Assembly: GCA_934424575.1 (NCBI GenBank)
Contig: CAKRXU010000012.1
Location: 1-64,000 of the forward strand
DNA from: an uncultured Blautia sp.
GTDB taxonomy: Bacteria; Bacillota; Clostridia; Lachnospirales; Lachnospiraceae
Length of the DNA stretch: 64,000 nt
Direction: 5' to 3'
Position 1 is the first letter of the stretch; each line of letters begins with the position of its first letter. The notes below the pieces were generated by a model that made no database searches, was not told where the DNA came from, and saw only the letters and a list, made by a program, of their open reading frames with translations. Below, one piece after another: positions 16,411 through 25,461 of this stretch. A program made the translations under genes and the position numbers.

Positions 16411-17997
16411 TTACATTTCATATTGCTCTATCACACAACTATGCGCCTTTGTTTTTTTATCATAATTGATTCCAACCAACAGGATTTCACCTGTATATTC
16501 CTGAATGGTATCAGGATAGCTTTTATCTTTTATCTGCCGGATAGCCGTCTGTGCATTTTGGTTCCATTTGAGTTCTACAACCAGTGCAGGGTAGCTTTGT
16601 CTGTATTCCGGTTTTGGAATGAACACAAAATCAGCAAATCCTCTACCTGAAGCCAGTTCTCTTAACGGTTTAAAATAATACTGCATTGCACTCAGATAGG
16701 CAATTGTAAGTACACTGCTCAGTGAGTTCTCATCATTATATTGAATCACAGAAGTATATTCACTGTGAATTTTTTCAATGCTTTTTGCTACTGTTTCCGT
16801 ATCCATATCCAATGTCGCATCCAGTAAAACAGAAGACTTCTGCTGAAAGCTCAACAGCTCATTCCATTTTTTTCTTTTTGTTGCGCGAATCAGTTCTTCC
16901 CGGATTTCTTCATTAGGAACAAATGCTTTCTTCAGTCTCTGATTATATGCAAGATATCCCAGATGAATCATATAAGTGAGCACATCATCTTTATCTGCAA
17001 AATTTACTGTATCATTCTGAAAAGATGTTACATCAATCTCCACAGAATTTCCCGCTACCATTTCAATAACAGATGTTTTCAATCCGTCAAAATCCATATT
17101 AATAAGCGGAACAATTACTTCATAAGACCCCGTTCCAGACCAGTAGCTCTGAAATTCTCCCTCTATCATCAGACTGACCACTGCATTCGGATTATATACA
17201 TGATAATTTCCCAGCTGATATCCATCATACCAGCGTTTTACTTCTTCATAATCCTTTCTGTAGTCGGCACATAATTTCTGTACCTCTTCTTCTGTGAAGC
17301 CAATATACGAAGCCAGCGGTCCCGGACCAAGCATAGAATACTGTCTGAAATTATTAAGTGCAGACTGTGTTTTTAATTTTTTAATTGGTAAAATTCCTGT
17401 AAGATATGCAAGCTGAATATATTTTGTCGGTTCTGTTCCTTTGAACATGCCCCTCAGAAAATTGATATATTCATCCTGTATCTTCCTGTTTGTTGCTTCA
17501 TCACGAATCAGAACATCCCATTCATCGATAATGACAATAAATTTCCTGCCCGTTTTTCCGTTAATACAAGACAATGCTTCCGGCAAAGAAGAAATTTTTT
17601 CTGAAAGTTCTTCGTTATAATATTCTCTCAGTTCTTCAATCGTTTTTGTTGTAATATATGCAATTACATTCTCTGCCCCGCCAGCCGGTTCCATGCACCA
17701 TTGAATATCAAGATGTATTACATCATATCTATTTAAGTGTTTTTTGAAATCAGGATTCCGTACAATTTCCAGCTCAGAAAACATTTTTTCAGAATCACAT
17801 CCCCTGCTATAATACGCAGCAAGCATGTTTGCCGTAATGGATTTCCCAAATCTTCTCGGGCGACTGTTGCAGATATAAGCATCTGAAGTGTTCAAAACAC
17901 TGTTTGTGTACTCGATCATCCCTGTTTTATCTACATAAATCCTGGAATTCAAAGCGACCTGAAATGCACTGTTATCGGGATTTACAAATCTTCCCAC
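16411..17997 (-). CDS. AAA-ATPase-like (PF09820 type) protein with C-terminal PD-(D/E)XK nuclease-like domain
   Basis: The start is taken at GTG 17997 (VGRFVNPDNSAF) with AGGAG eight bases upstream. The 528-residue protein begins with the AAA-ATPase-like signature: YVDKTGMIEY, then NSRPRRFGKSITANMLAAYY as the P-loop region, then IVIIDEWDVL as Walker B. The C-terminal third matches the PDDEXK_9 type: GRGFADFVFIPKPE with an ALVVELKWN core, and AIRQIKDKSY. The family is strongly expanded in Lachnospiraceae and Bacteroidetes and its function is unknown; a nuclease or genome-defence role is often assumed. The gene is isolated between two terminators. Confidence 0.85.
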   Translation of the reverse strand: MGRFVNPDNSAFQVALNSRIYVDKTGMIEYTNSVLNTSDAYICNSRPRRFGKSITANMLAAYYSRGCDSEKMFSELEIVRNPDFKKHLNRYDVIHLDIQWCMEPAGGAENVIAYITTKTIEELREYYNEELSEKISSLPEALSCINGKTGRKFIVIIDEWDVLIRDEATNRKIQDEYINFLRGMFKGTEPTKYIQLAYLTGILPIKKLKTQSALNNFRQYSMLGPGPLASYIGFTEEEVQKLCADYRKDYEEVKRWYDGYQLGNYHVYNPNAVVSLMIEGEFQSYWSGTGSYEVIVPLINMDFDGLKTSVIEMVAGNSVEIDVTSFQNDTVNFADKDDVLTYMIHLGYLAYNQRLKKAFVPNEEIREELIRATKRKKWNELLSFQQKSSVLLDATLDMDTETVAKSIEKIHSEYTSVIQYNDENSLSSVLTIAYLSAMQYYFKPLRELASGRGFADFVFIPKPEYRQSYPALVVELKWNQNAQTAIRQIKDKSYPDTIQEYTGEILLVGINYDKKTKAHSCVIEQYEM

Positions 17998-18017
17998 CTG
18001 ACACACTCCTCTCAAAC

Positions 18018-18063
18018 AAAAAAACGGCTTCATGTTACCCTCTTAATAATGATAACATGAAAC
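18018..18063 (-). terminator. Terminator of the two-component operon
   Basis: On the minus strand TTCATGTTA pairs with TAACATGAA, with a GC extension (GGTTTC/GAAGCC), followed by seven T bases. The ribosome site of the next gene follows immediately. Confidence 0.85.
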
Positions 18064-18083
18064 CATTTTACTCACAAGCCTTG

Positions 18084-20660
18084 TTACTTCATCTGAAATT
18101 TAATCGTCACCTTAAACAGATCTCCATCAAGATACAGCTTAAATTCTCCACCCTGGAGCTGGACGAGGTCTTTGGCGATTGACAGGCCGAGGCCGCTGCC
18201 TTCGGTGTTTCGGGAGACATCGCCGCGGATGAATCTTTCTGTGAGTTCGTCTGCGGAGATGTTCAGTGGCTGTGCGGAGATGTTTTTGAGGGAAAGCTGC
18301 ACGTTTGGCCGGTCAACTTTTACGTCGACGTAAACTCTTGTGTTTTCCATTGCATATTTTGATGTGTTTCCAAAAACATTCTCGAGGACTCGCCAGAGTC
18401 TGCGGCCATCTGCACAGATGATTGCTTCTTCCTCATCGAAATGAACTACCATCGTCAGATTTCTTTCTTCGAATTTCTCTTCGAATTCTCCGATCACCTG
18501 ATGTACCAGTTCAACGAAATTCAGGTCCGTCATTTCCAGTGTGATATTTCCGGTGCTTGCTTTGGAGGCTTCTACGACATCTTCGGTCAATACTTTGAGC
18601 CGCTGTGCCTTGTTTTCCAGAACTTCCAGATAACCTCTGATCTTGGGGTCTTCCGGATTCTCGCGCTTGAGAAGATCCACATAATTGATGATCGAAGTAA
18701 GCGGTGTCTTGATATCATGGGAGACATTCGTGATCAGCTCTGTTTTCATGCGCTCGTTCTTGAGGCTGTTTTCTACAGCTGCATCCAGTCCCTCTCCAAT
18801 ATGGTTGATATAATCTGCCACCTGCTCCTGCTCACCGGAGAGTTTTTCTGTTGGAATCTTGTATTGGAGTTCTCCGTCAGTAATCTTCTTCAGACCGGCG
18901 ATGATCTGTTCTCTTCCCCAGGCTTTTTTTACAAGATAGTAAAGAACCGCACAGTCCATTACAATCATCAGAAGAAAAGCAAATACTGAGTCACCAGCAA
19001 CCGTCATTCCAGAAAACATAAACTGCAAAAATACAAAGATGCCAAATAACAAAATTATTTTGACCCTGCTGATCATATTGCCACCGAGAAAGACAACCAG
19101 ATCACTACATTTAGAAAAACACTTTTTTACCAATATCAGAACGTGTCGGAGCAGGCTGTCTCTCCAGAGAGATCTTGCCTTGATCCTGCGAACCAGACTC
19201 AGCCAACCGGTCAGAAACCATCCGCCACACCAGATTCCCAGGATGCTGAATCCCGTCACTTTCCAGACCATTCGTATGTCTTCAAAATCCATTGTCTGGA
19301 CGATCACCGAAGTGCCCAGCAGCCAGATCATAAATATCATCCATGCCACAATCTCGGTATACCATCTGTCCAGGAAATTCAGATGCACTTTCTCATCTTC
19401 ATTGTTTCGTCCGGCCCCGATCGTCAGGATCACAAGTCCTGCAAGTGCCAGAACCAGTGACACTACAGAAATTACCATGATCGGCACCAGCCATGGTTCA
19501 AACTTCTCATAGACAAGTTTTTCCTGCTTGATCCTGTCTAATACCGGAAAATCTTTATCTACAGAAACGAAATAGAGATAATTTTCCTCACCAAGTCCTG
19601 TATTCTCGATCATGCTCTGCCAGTAAGATACTGTCCAGTCTGCGATATTAGAAAATCCCAGGGCACAGTCCTGCAGATCCGGAGCGATCAGCATAAGCGG
19701 ATCATCACTGGAAGTCAGTTCATTCAGTTTTTTTGCATAATTTGCTGATGTGATGCCTTTTATATTGGTGTACACTTTATCGGATTTTGTGTCTACGTAC
19801 ATGTAGTTAACATTTGTTACACCTGTTGCATAAGTTTTCAGGACTTTTTCACCATAAGAAGCATCACTGTATTCAACCAGCGCCGTGTATAAATACTCAT
19901 ATGCCTTGCTGATATTTCCTTTCCATTCTTCACTGTTATTTACAACATCAAGGATACTGTCAGCTCCGTCCGGTTTGTACGCTTCTTTCAGAGGGGCATC
20001 GTTATTTCCACTGGCTTCATAATTATATACATCTGTGTAAACAACATCACCATCCGCATTTGTAACGTACTCCACACCATCATTACGGATTCCTATGTTA
20101 TCACTGGCATCGCCATAATACGTATACTCTTTGCCGGAGAGCATGGACAGTATATTCTTTGCATTCTCTGTCCATCCGTCATCACCGCCAAAAACAAATT
20201 TCAATTCACCAGTAGTTATCTTATCTGCAAAATCATTATAGTACATATAATAGTCGCTGCCATCCGGCTGACGGCAGATCAAAACATTTGCACTTCGATC
20301 CCAGGATGATTTCTTCGCCCAGTCATACAGATCCCCTGCCTTGTAGGCAAGTCCGGATGAGTTCTTGTGCGTCAGTGTCTTCCCCTTATTCAGCTCTGTA
20401 AGGTCAACCAGTTCCTCATCATCTGCCTCATCCAGAATCTGCCTCTCATTGATTGCATCAATGATCGTATGAGAAAGGCTGTACATATTATCCTGGAAGC
20501 TCTGGGAATCCACATAATTTTTGCTGTCCAATGGCTGAACGCCTTTGCTCATGATAAGCACGGATGCCCCGGCTCCCGCGCAGACTACCGTCACAAAAAC
20601 TATTGTCAGCAGCACCAGAAGCCCTTTTACACCGCTTTTTCTGTACCATCTTGTCTCCAT
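18084..20660 (-). CDS. Large multi-pass sensor histidine kinase
   Basis: The protein has 858 residues. One membrane segment near residues 12-35 is followed by an about 350-residue extracellular region with no domain I recognise. Four or five more membrane segments follow between about 385 and 585. The cytoplasmic kinase has the H-box NVSHDIKTPL with phospho-acceptor His648, an N-box-like NVFGNTSKYAM and the G-box GSGLGLSI. The 'HDIKTP' type H-box is common in Firmicute kinases with large sensors. It lies 80 bases downstream of an OmpR-type regulator that should be its partner. The signal is unknown. Confidence 0.9.
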   Translation of the reverse strand: METRWYRKSGVKGLLVLLTIVFVTVVCAGAGASVLIMSKGVQPLDSKNYVDSQSFQDNMYSLSHTIIDAINERQILDEADDEELVDLTELNKGKTLTHKNSSGLAYKAGDLYDWAKKSSWDRSANVLICRQPDGSDYYMYYNDFADKITTGELKFVFGGDDGWTENAKNILSMLSGKEYTYYGDASDNIGIRNDGVEYVTNADGDVVYTDVYNYEASGNNDAPLKEAYKPDGADSILDVVNNSEEWKGNISKAYEYLYTALVEYSDASYGEKVLKTYATGVTNVNYMYVDTKSDKVYTNIKGITSANYAKKLNELTSSDDPLMLIAPDLQDCALGFSNIADWTVSYWQSMIENTGLGEENYLYFVSVDKDFPVLDRIKQEKLVYEKFEPWLVPIMVISVVSLVLALAGLVILTIGAGRNNEDEKVHLNFLDRWYTEIVAWMIFMIWLLGTSVIVQTMDFEDIRMVWKVTGFSILGIWCGGWFLTGWLSLVRRIKARSLWRDSLLRHVLILVKKCFSKCSDLVVFLGGNMISRVKIILLFGIFVFLQFMFSGMTVAGDSVFAFLLMIVMDCAVLYYLVKKAWGREQIIAGLKKITDGELQYKIPTEKLSGEQEQVADYINHIGEGLDAAVENSLKNERMKTELITNVSHDIKTPLTSIINYVDLLKRENPEDPKIRGYLEVLENKAQRLKVLTEDVVEASKASTGNITLEMTDLNFVELVHQVIGEFEEKFEERNLTMVVHFDEEEAIICADGRRLWRVLENVFGNTSKYAMENTRVYVDVKVDRPNVQLSLKNISAQPLNISADELTERFIRGDVSRNTEGSGLGLSIAKDLVQLQGGEFKLYLDGDLFKVTIKFQMK

Positions 20661-20740
20661 TTATACCCCATTTCCTTTCTGCAAAAATCCATATAACTCT
20701 GTCATGAACACAGGAGTTTTCCACAGGTCCATTCAGAAAA

Positions 20741-21433
20741 TCAGATCTTTTCCACTTTATACCCAAGTCCCCACACAACTTTGAGGTAGCGCGGCTCCTT
20801 TGGATTGATCTCAATTTTTTCTCTGATATGTCGGATGTGAACCGCTACCGTATTATCTGCCGCGATCGCTTCCTCTTCCCAGATACTCTCATAGATCTGA
20901 TTGATGGAAAAAACTCTTCCCTGATTTTTGACCAGAAAAAGAAGGATCCTGTACTCGATCGGTGTCAGCTTGACCGCTTCTCCATCGACAGTAACTTCCT
21001 TACGATCATCGTCGATCATCAGTCCACCCGTCTCGTAAACATTTCCTCTCTTTTCTGCCATTGCACCCAGCTGTGTATATCTGCGAAGCTGTGATTTCAC
21101 CCTTGCCACCAGTTCCAGTGGGTTAAAAGGTTTCGTCACATAATCATCTGCACCGACATTCAGTCCTAAGATCTTGTCTGTATCCTCTGATTTTGCAGAT
21201 AAAATGATGATAGGAAGAGCGTTTTTTTCGCGGATCTTCAATGTTGCCCGGATTCCGTCCAGCTTCGGCATCATCACGTCAATGATCAGAAGATCCACCG
21301 GATTATTCTGCAAAACCCGGATCGCCTGTTCACCATCGTATGCTTTGAGAATGTGATGCCCCTCCTGTGCCAGATAGATTTCTATTGCCTCCACGATGTC
21401 CTTGTCGTCATCACATACCAGTATCTCTGCCAT
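20741..21433 (-). CDS. OmpR/PhoB-family response regulator
   Basis: The start is taken at ATG 21433 (MAEILVCDDDKD), which has AGGAGG eight bases upstream; the ATG at 21457 lacks one. The 230-residue protein has a receiver domain with the acidic pair at Asp8-Asp9, phospho-acceptor Asp52 (IIDVMMPKLDG) and switch Lys in YVTKPF. A C-terminal winged helix follows (LTPIEYRILLFLVKNQGRVFS, DNTVAVHIRHIREKIE). It is the partner of the histidine kinase downstream. Its targets are not evident. Confidence 0.95.
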   Translation of the reverse strand: MAEILVCDDDKDIVEAIEIYLAQEGHHILKAYDGEQAIRVLQNNPVDLLIIDVMMPKLDGIRATLKIREKNALPIIILSAKSEDTDKILGLNVGADDYVTKPFNPLELVARVKSQLRRYTQLGAMAEKRGNVYETGGLMIDDDRKEVTVDGEAVKLTPIEYRILLFLVKNQGRVFSINQIYESIWEEEAIAADNTVAVHIRHIREKIEINPKEPRYLKVVWGLGYKVEKI

Positions 21434-21574
21434 TTCCCCTGCCTCCTGTGTTTTCATGTTTTTACTATACTGCTTAAGAATTAATATCTATGGGGTAAAA
21501 TATTAAGATTTTCTTATTTTTTTCGCTTTTCTATTGTATCAGAAAATCCGTCTGAAAAAAATATATTTTCCTTG

Positions 21575-21638
21575 TTGACAAATCTATACCATTATGGTAC
21601 AGTATAGTCACAGCAAAACAATAACGATTACTATTATT
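21575..21638 (+). promoter_or_regulatory. Promoter and PerR/Fur-like site of the first rubrerythrin gene
   Basis: TTGACA-N17-TACAGT (21575-21603) is followed by AATAACGATTACTATTATT at 21620-21638. That sequence shares 13 of 19 positions with the classical Fur/PerR box. A nearly matching site sits at the same place upstream of the second rubrerythrin gene. The product of the gene between them is PerR-like, so PerR control is the simplest reading. Confidence 0.6.
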
Positions 21639-21676
21639 AAATAAAACAAACTTAATCAGCAAAGGAGATCAAGATT

Positions 21677-22222
21677 ATGGCAAAATGGGTATGTAATGTA
21701 TGTGGATATGTTTATGAAGGCGACGCTGCTCCGGAGGTATGTCCGCAGTGTAAAGCTCCTGCTTCCAAATTCACAGAGCAGAAAGGCGAGATGACATGGG
21801 CTGCTGAACACGTTGTTGGTGTTGCGCAGGGCGTAAGTGAAGACATCATCGAAGACCTGAGAGCGAACTTCCAGGGTGAGTGCTCTGAGGTTGGTATGTA
21901 TCTCGCAATGGCAAGAGTTGCCCACAGAGAAGGCTATCCGGAAATCGGTCTTTACTGGGAGAAAGCTGCTTACGAAGAAGCTGAGCATGCTGCTAAATTC
22001 GCAGAACTTCTCGGTGAAGTCGTTACTGACAGCACAAAGAAAAACCTTGAGATGCGTGTAGAAGCTGAGAACGGTGCTACTGCTGGTAAATTCGACCTGG
22101 CTAAACGTGCCAAAGCTGCTAACCTTGATGCGATCCATGACACAGTACATGAGATGGCTCGCGATGAAGCTAGACACGGCAAAGCATTCGCTGGATTACT
22201 GAAAAGATACTTCGGAGAATAA
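21677..22222 (+). CDS. Reverse rubrerythrin, copy 1
   Basis: The 181-residue protein has the rubredoxin domain first (Cys6, Cys9, Cys22, Cys25 in CNVCGYVY and CPQCKAP). A ferritin-like diiron domain follows, with Glu/His ligands in GECSEVGMYL, EEAEHAAKF and ARDEARHGKAF. This 'reverse' order is typical of anaerobic Clostridia, where the enzyme reduces hydrogen peroxide and oxygen to water using NADH-derived electrons. It differs from the copy at 22767-23312 at a single residue (Ile to Leu in SEDIIEDL). The ribosome site is AAAGGAGATC. Confidence 0.93.
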   Translation: MAKWVCNVCGYVYEGDAAPEVCPQCKAPASKFTEQKGEMTWAAEHVVGVAQGVSEDIIEDLRANFQGECSEVGMYLAMARVAHREGYPEIGLYWEKAAYEEAEHAAKFAELLGEVVTDSTKKNLEMRVEAENGATAGKFDLAKRAKAANLDAIHDTVHEMARDEARHGKAFAGLLKRYFGE

Positions 22223-22258
22223 TTTAAGGAACTGATTTACAGAAAGGAAACGCGATAT

Positions 22259-22645
22259 ATGGCTACATTGAAATACAGTCGTCAGCGAGAATCGATCAAA
22301 GAATTTCTCATGACCCGTAAGGATCACCCTACCGCAGATGTTGTTTACGAAAATATGAAAAAGATCTACCCCAACATCAGTCTGGGAACCGTATATCGTA
22401 ACCTTTCTCTGTTATCTGAAATCGGTGAGATCCAGAAACTGTCCAACTTCGGCGGTGCAGATCATTTCGATGGATGTGTTACTCCTCACTGTCACTTTAT
22501 GTGCACAGAATGCGGAGATGTCCTGGATCTGGAAACAGAAGGCATGGACGATCTGATAGAGAAAGCCGGTCGAAACTTTTCCGGCAAGATCACTGCATGC
22601 GATATACGATTTTTCGGAACTTGCCCGAAATGTATGAACAAATAA
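22259..22645 (+). CDS. perR: Fur-family peroxide-responsive regulator, PerR-like
   Basis: The 128-residue protein has the Fur-family winged helix (RQRESIKEFL, HPTADVVYENM, ISLGTVYRNLSLL). The metal-binding half has HFDGCVTPHCHF and two CxxC pairs (CTEC and CPKC) for structural zinc. Asp in HFDG and GDVLD at regulatory-metal positions is a PerR rather than Fur feature, so I call PerR by motif. It lies 36 bases behind the first rubrerythrin gene and ahead of the second. Both have PerR-like boxes, so it probably represses its neighbours until peroxide oxidises it. Confidence 0.85.
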   Translation: MATLKYSRQRESIKEFLMTRKDHPTADVVYENMKKIYPNISLGTVYRNLSLLSEIGEIQKLSNFGGADHFDGCVTPHCHFMCTECGDVLDLETEGMDDLIEKAGRNFSGKITACDIRFFGTCPKCMNK

Positions 22646-22664
22646 TGTATTTTCAGACATTTGC

Positions 22665-22727
22665 TTGACTTCGAGCATTCAATGTGATAGATTGAAACTA
22701 CAGTTATTGAGAATTATTACTATTATT
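22665..22727 (+). promoter_or_regulatory. Promoter and PerR/Fur-like site of the second rubrerythrin gene
   Basis: TTGACT-N17-TAGATT (22665-22693) is followed by GAGAATTATTACTATTATT at 22709-22727. The half ATTACTATTATT is identical to the site upstream of copy 1 and lies at a similar distance from the start codon. Confidence 0.6.
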
Positions 22728-22766
22728 AAACAGAACTAACTTAATTAAGAAAAGGAGATCAAAATT

Positions 22767-23312
22767 ATGGCAAAATGGGTATGTAATGTATGTGGATATG
22801 TTTACGAAGGTGACGCTGCTCCGGAAGTCTGTCCGCAGTGTAAAGCTCCTGCTTCCAAATTCACAGAGCAGAAGGGCGAGATGACATGGGCTGCTGAACA
22901 CGTTGTTGGTGTTGCTCAGGGTGTGAGCGAAGACATTCTTGAAGATCTGAGAGCAAACTTCCAGGGTGAGTGCTCTGAAGTTGGTATGTATCTTGCAATG
23001 GCAAGAGTTGCTCACAGAGAAGGATATCCGGAAATCGGTCTCTACTGGGAGAAAGCTGCTTACGAAGAAGCTGAGCATGCTGCTAAATTCGCAGAACTTC
23101 TCGGTGAAGTCGTTACTGACAGCACAAAGAAAAACCTTGAGATGCGTGTAGAAGCTGAGAATGGTGCTACTGCTGGTAAATTCGACCTGGCTAAACGTGC
23201 TAAAGCTGCTAACCTCGACGCAATCCATGACACAGTTCATGAAATGGCTCGTGATGAGGCGAGACACGGCAAAGCATTCGCTGGTCTGCTTAAGAGATAT
23301 TTCGGAGAATAA
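22767..23312 (+). CDS. Reverse rubrerythrin, copy 2
   Basis: The 181-residue product has the same domains as copy 1 (N-terminal rubredoxin, C-terminal diiron ferritin-like) and differs from it at only one residue. At DNA level there are many scattered synonymous differences, so the duplication is not brand new and the protein is held constant by selection or gene conversion. The gene has its own promoter and PerR-like box, and a strong terminator behind it. Together the two copies would raise the capacity for peroxide and oxygen reduction. Confidence 0.93.
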   Translation: MAKWVCNVCGYVYEGDAAPEVCPQCKAPASKFTEQKGEMTWAAEHVVGVAQGVSEDILEDLRANFQGECSEVGMYLAMARVAHREGYPEIGLYWEKAAYEEAEHAAKFAELLGEVVTDSTKKNLEMRVEAENGATAGKFDLAKRAKAANLDAIHDTVHEMARDEARHGKAFAGLLKRYFGE

Positions 23313-23333
23313 ACCATCATATAAAACAATCAT

Positions 23334-23366
23334 CCCCAGGGCTTATAACCCTGGGGACTTTTTTTA
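23334..23366 (+). terminator. Terminator of the rubrerythrin-perR block
   Basis: CCCCAGGG pairs with CCCTGGGG around a 7-base loop, followed by ACTTTTTTT. Confidence 0.9.
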
Positions 23367-23400
23367 TAATACCAACAATTAATCCAATGACTGTAACCAT

Positions 23401-25281
23401 TTAATATTTCCTCCACTTCAATAATAATGCTGAGTTTATGATAACGACTACAGATCCCGCGTTATGCACCAGTGCTCCGACTACCGGGTTCAGGATTCCG
23501 GTAATAGCGAGAACAATCGCGAGGAAGTTTAATCCCATGGAAAAGCTGAGATTGCATTTGATCGTGATCATCATTCGCTTGGATAAGGCGATCAGATGCG
23601 GAAGTTCTTTGACCTCATCATCCACAAGTGCAATGTCTGCCGCGTCTACGGCAATGTCGCTTCCGACACCGCCCATAGCGATTCCGACATCTGCTTTTTT
23701 AAGAGCAGGCGCATCGTTGATGCCGTCGCCTATCATACAGACTTTTTCCTGCTTCTGCTGATAGCTGCTGATCCAGTTTAGTTTGTCTTCTGGCAGACAG
23801 TTCGCATGGACTTCTCTAATATGAAGCTGGCCTGCGATTGCCGCTGCTGCATTTTCGTGATCTCCTGTAAGAAGCACAGGTTCTACTCCAAGTTCTGTCA
23901 GCTTGTCGATCATTTCCGTACTCTCGCTTCGAACAGTATCTGCAAGTGCGAGATAACCTGCCAGGCTCTTATCGATGGCGACATAGATCATCGTACATCC
24001 CTGATTCACGAATTCTTCTGCCTGTTTTTCCACATCTGCCGGGAAATTAATCTGATTTTCACGAAGCATATCCACATTTCCCGCCAAAATTGTGTGTGTA
24101 TCCACTTCGCAGGAAACACCACGTCCCGGAATCATCTCAAACTGTCCGGTGGATAACAGTTCTTTCTTCATTTCCTGTCTGTAACAGTTTACGACTGCTT
24201 TTCCAAGCGGATGTTCGGACAGCTGCTCTGCCGCTGCACAATATCCGTAAATCTCTTCTTCCTTCCATTCTGGAAGAACGCTTCTGACTGCAATTACCTT
24301 TGGAGTTCCATAAGTCAGGGTTCCTGTCTTATCAAATGTGATTTTCTTAACAGATGCAAGACGCTCCAGTGCATCTCCCTCTCTTACAAGAAACCCATGC
24401 TTTGTGGCATTTCCGATTGCCGCCATAATCGCGGTCGGTGTCGCCAGGACCAGTGCACATGGACAAAAAACAACGAGGATCGTTACCGCACGAATGATCT
24501 CTCCGGAGATCAGCCAGGTCAGAGCCGCCGCGGTCAGGGCGATCACTACGATCCATGTTGCCCAGCGGTCTGCAAGTCCAACGATTTTGGCTTTTCCCGC
24601 ATCTGCAGACTGTACGAGACGGATCATTCTCTGGATCGAGCTGTCCTCTCCAACCTTGGATGCTTTCATCTCAAAAGCTCCAAACTGGTTCACCGTTCCA
24701 GACGACACCTCATCTCCCACGGTCTTGTCGACCGGAAGTGATTCTCCTGTCATGACTGCCTGGTTTACAGAAGTCTGTCCTGATGTGATCACACCATCAA
24801 CAGGAACCGTCTCTCCCGGGAGCACCCGAAGGATATCTCCTACCTTGACCTGCTCTGCCGGAATAGTCTTCTCTCCTGCTTCTGTGAGCACTCTGGCTGT
24901 CTGTGGTGTCAGATGCACCAGTTTCTCAATACCTGCTCTTGCCTTGGCAACAGTCAGTTCTTCCAAAAGTCCTCCAAGCTGCATGATAAATGCAACTTCA
25001 CCGGCCGCAAAATCTTCTCTGATGAGTACCGATGCGATCAGAGCCAGCGAAACAAGTACGTCTGCCTTGATATCAAACTCTGTGACAAGTCCGATGACTG
25101 CTTCCAGAATGATCGGGATTCCGCAGAGAATGATCGCAACCCATGCCGGATCAAACGGCAGGAGTTCTTTATCAAAAATGCTGATCAGAAGTGCGACTGC
25201 GGAAATCACCAGGAACAGAATGTCTCTTTTGGTTCCACCAAATTCCAGAAGTTCTTCCAGTTTATCTGTTATCTTCTTCAC
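23401..25281 (-). CDS. P1B-type heavy-metal-translocating ATPase
   Basis: The start is GTG 25281, with AAAGGAG upstream. The 626-residue pump has the membrane metal site CPCALVLATP (Cys273, Cys275), the phosphorylation motif DKTGTLT with Asp317, the SEHPLG loop, TGDHENAA and GDGINDAPAL. There is no N-terminal HMA domain. The intramembrane CPC fits soft metals such as copper, zinc or cadmium. CsoR-type operators lie in its promoter and a CsoR gene is next door, which favours copper export. Some relatives are annotated Zn/Cd exporters, so the substrate is not settled. Confidence 0.9.
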   Translation of the reverse strand: MKKITDKLEELLEFGGTKRDILFLVISAVALLISIFDKELLPFDPAWVAIILCGIPIILEAVIGLVTEFDIKADVLVSLALIASVLIREDFAAGEVAFIMQLGGLLEELTVAKARAGIEKLVHLTPQTARVLTEAGEKTIPAEQVKVGDILRVLPGETVPVDGVITSGQTSVNQAVMTGESLPVDKTVGDEVSSGTVNQFGAFEMKASKVGEDSSIQRMIRLVQSADAGKAKIVGLADRWATWIVVIALTAAALTWLISGEIIRAVTILVVFCPCALVLATPTAIMAAIGNATKHGFLVREGDALERLASVKKITFDKTGTLTYGTPKVIAVRSVLPEWKEEEIYGYCAAAEQLSEHPLGKAVVNCYRQEMKKELLSTGQFEMIPGRGVSCEVDTHTILAGNVDMLRENQINFPADVEKQAEEFVNQGCTMIYVAIDKSLAGYLALADTVRSESTEMIDKLTELGVEPVLLTGDHENAAAAIAGQLHIREVHANCLPEDKLNWISSYQQKQEKVCMIGDGINDAPALKKADVGIAMGGVGSDIAVDAADIALVDDEVKELPHLIALSKRMMITIKCNLSFSMGLNFLAIVLAITGILNPVVGALVHNAGSVVVIINSALLLKWRKY

Positions 25282-25297
25282 TCTTTTTCTCTCCTTT

Positions 25298-25360
25298 ATA
25301 CCTATAGGGGTATATGTAATTTATGGTTGTTATTATACCTATGGGGGTATTGGTTGTCAA
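25298..25360 (-). promoter_or_regulatory. Promoter with two CsoR-type operators for the metal ATPase
   Basis: TTGACA-N17-TATAAT (25332-25360, minus strand) is consensus-like. The spacer holds ATACCCCCATAGGTAT (25335-25350). A second copy, ATACCCCTATAGGTAT (25298-25313), lies between the start site and the ribosome site. Both are G-tract pseudo-palindromes of the kind bound by CsoR. Repressor bound in the spacer would block RNA polymerase until the metal is sensed. Confidence 0.8.
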
Positions 25361-25414
25361 TGGGTATATTGAGAATATTTTTCGATAACAGATTTTCTTT
25401 ATAAAAAAATACAA

Positions 25415-25447
25415 TAAAAAAAGCCATGGCGTTCTCTGCCACAGCTT
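25415..25447 (-). terminator. Terminator of the HD-csoR transcript
   Basis: On the minus strand AAGCTGTGGC pairs with GCCATGGCTT (two G-T pairs) around a 7-base loop, followed by T bases. Confidence 0.75.
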
Positions 25448-25461
25448 TTGTGCAATAATTT

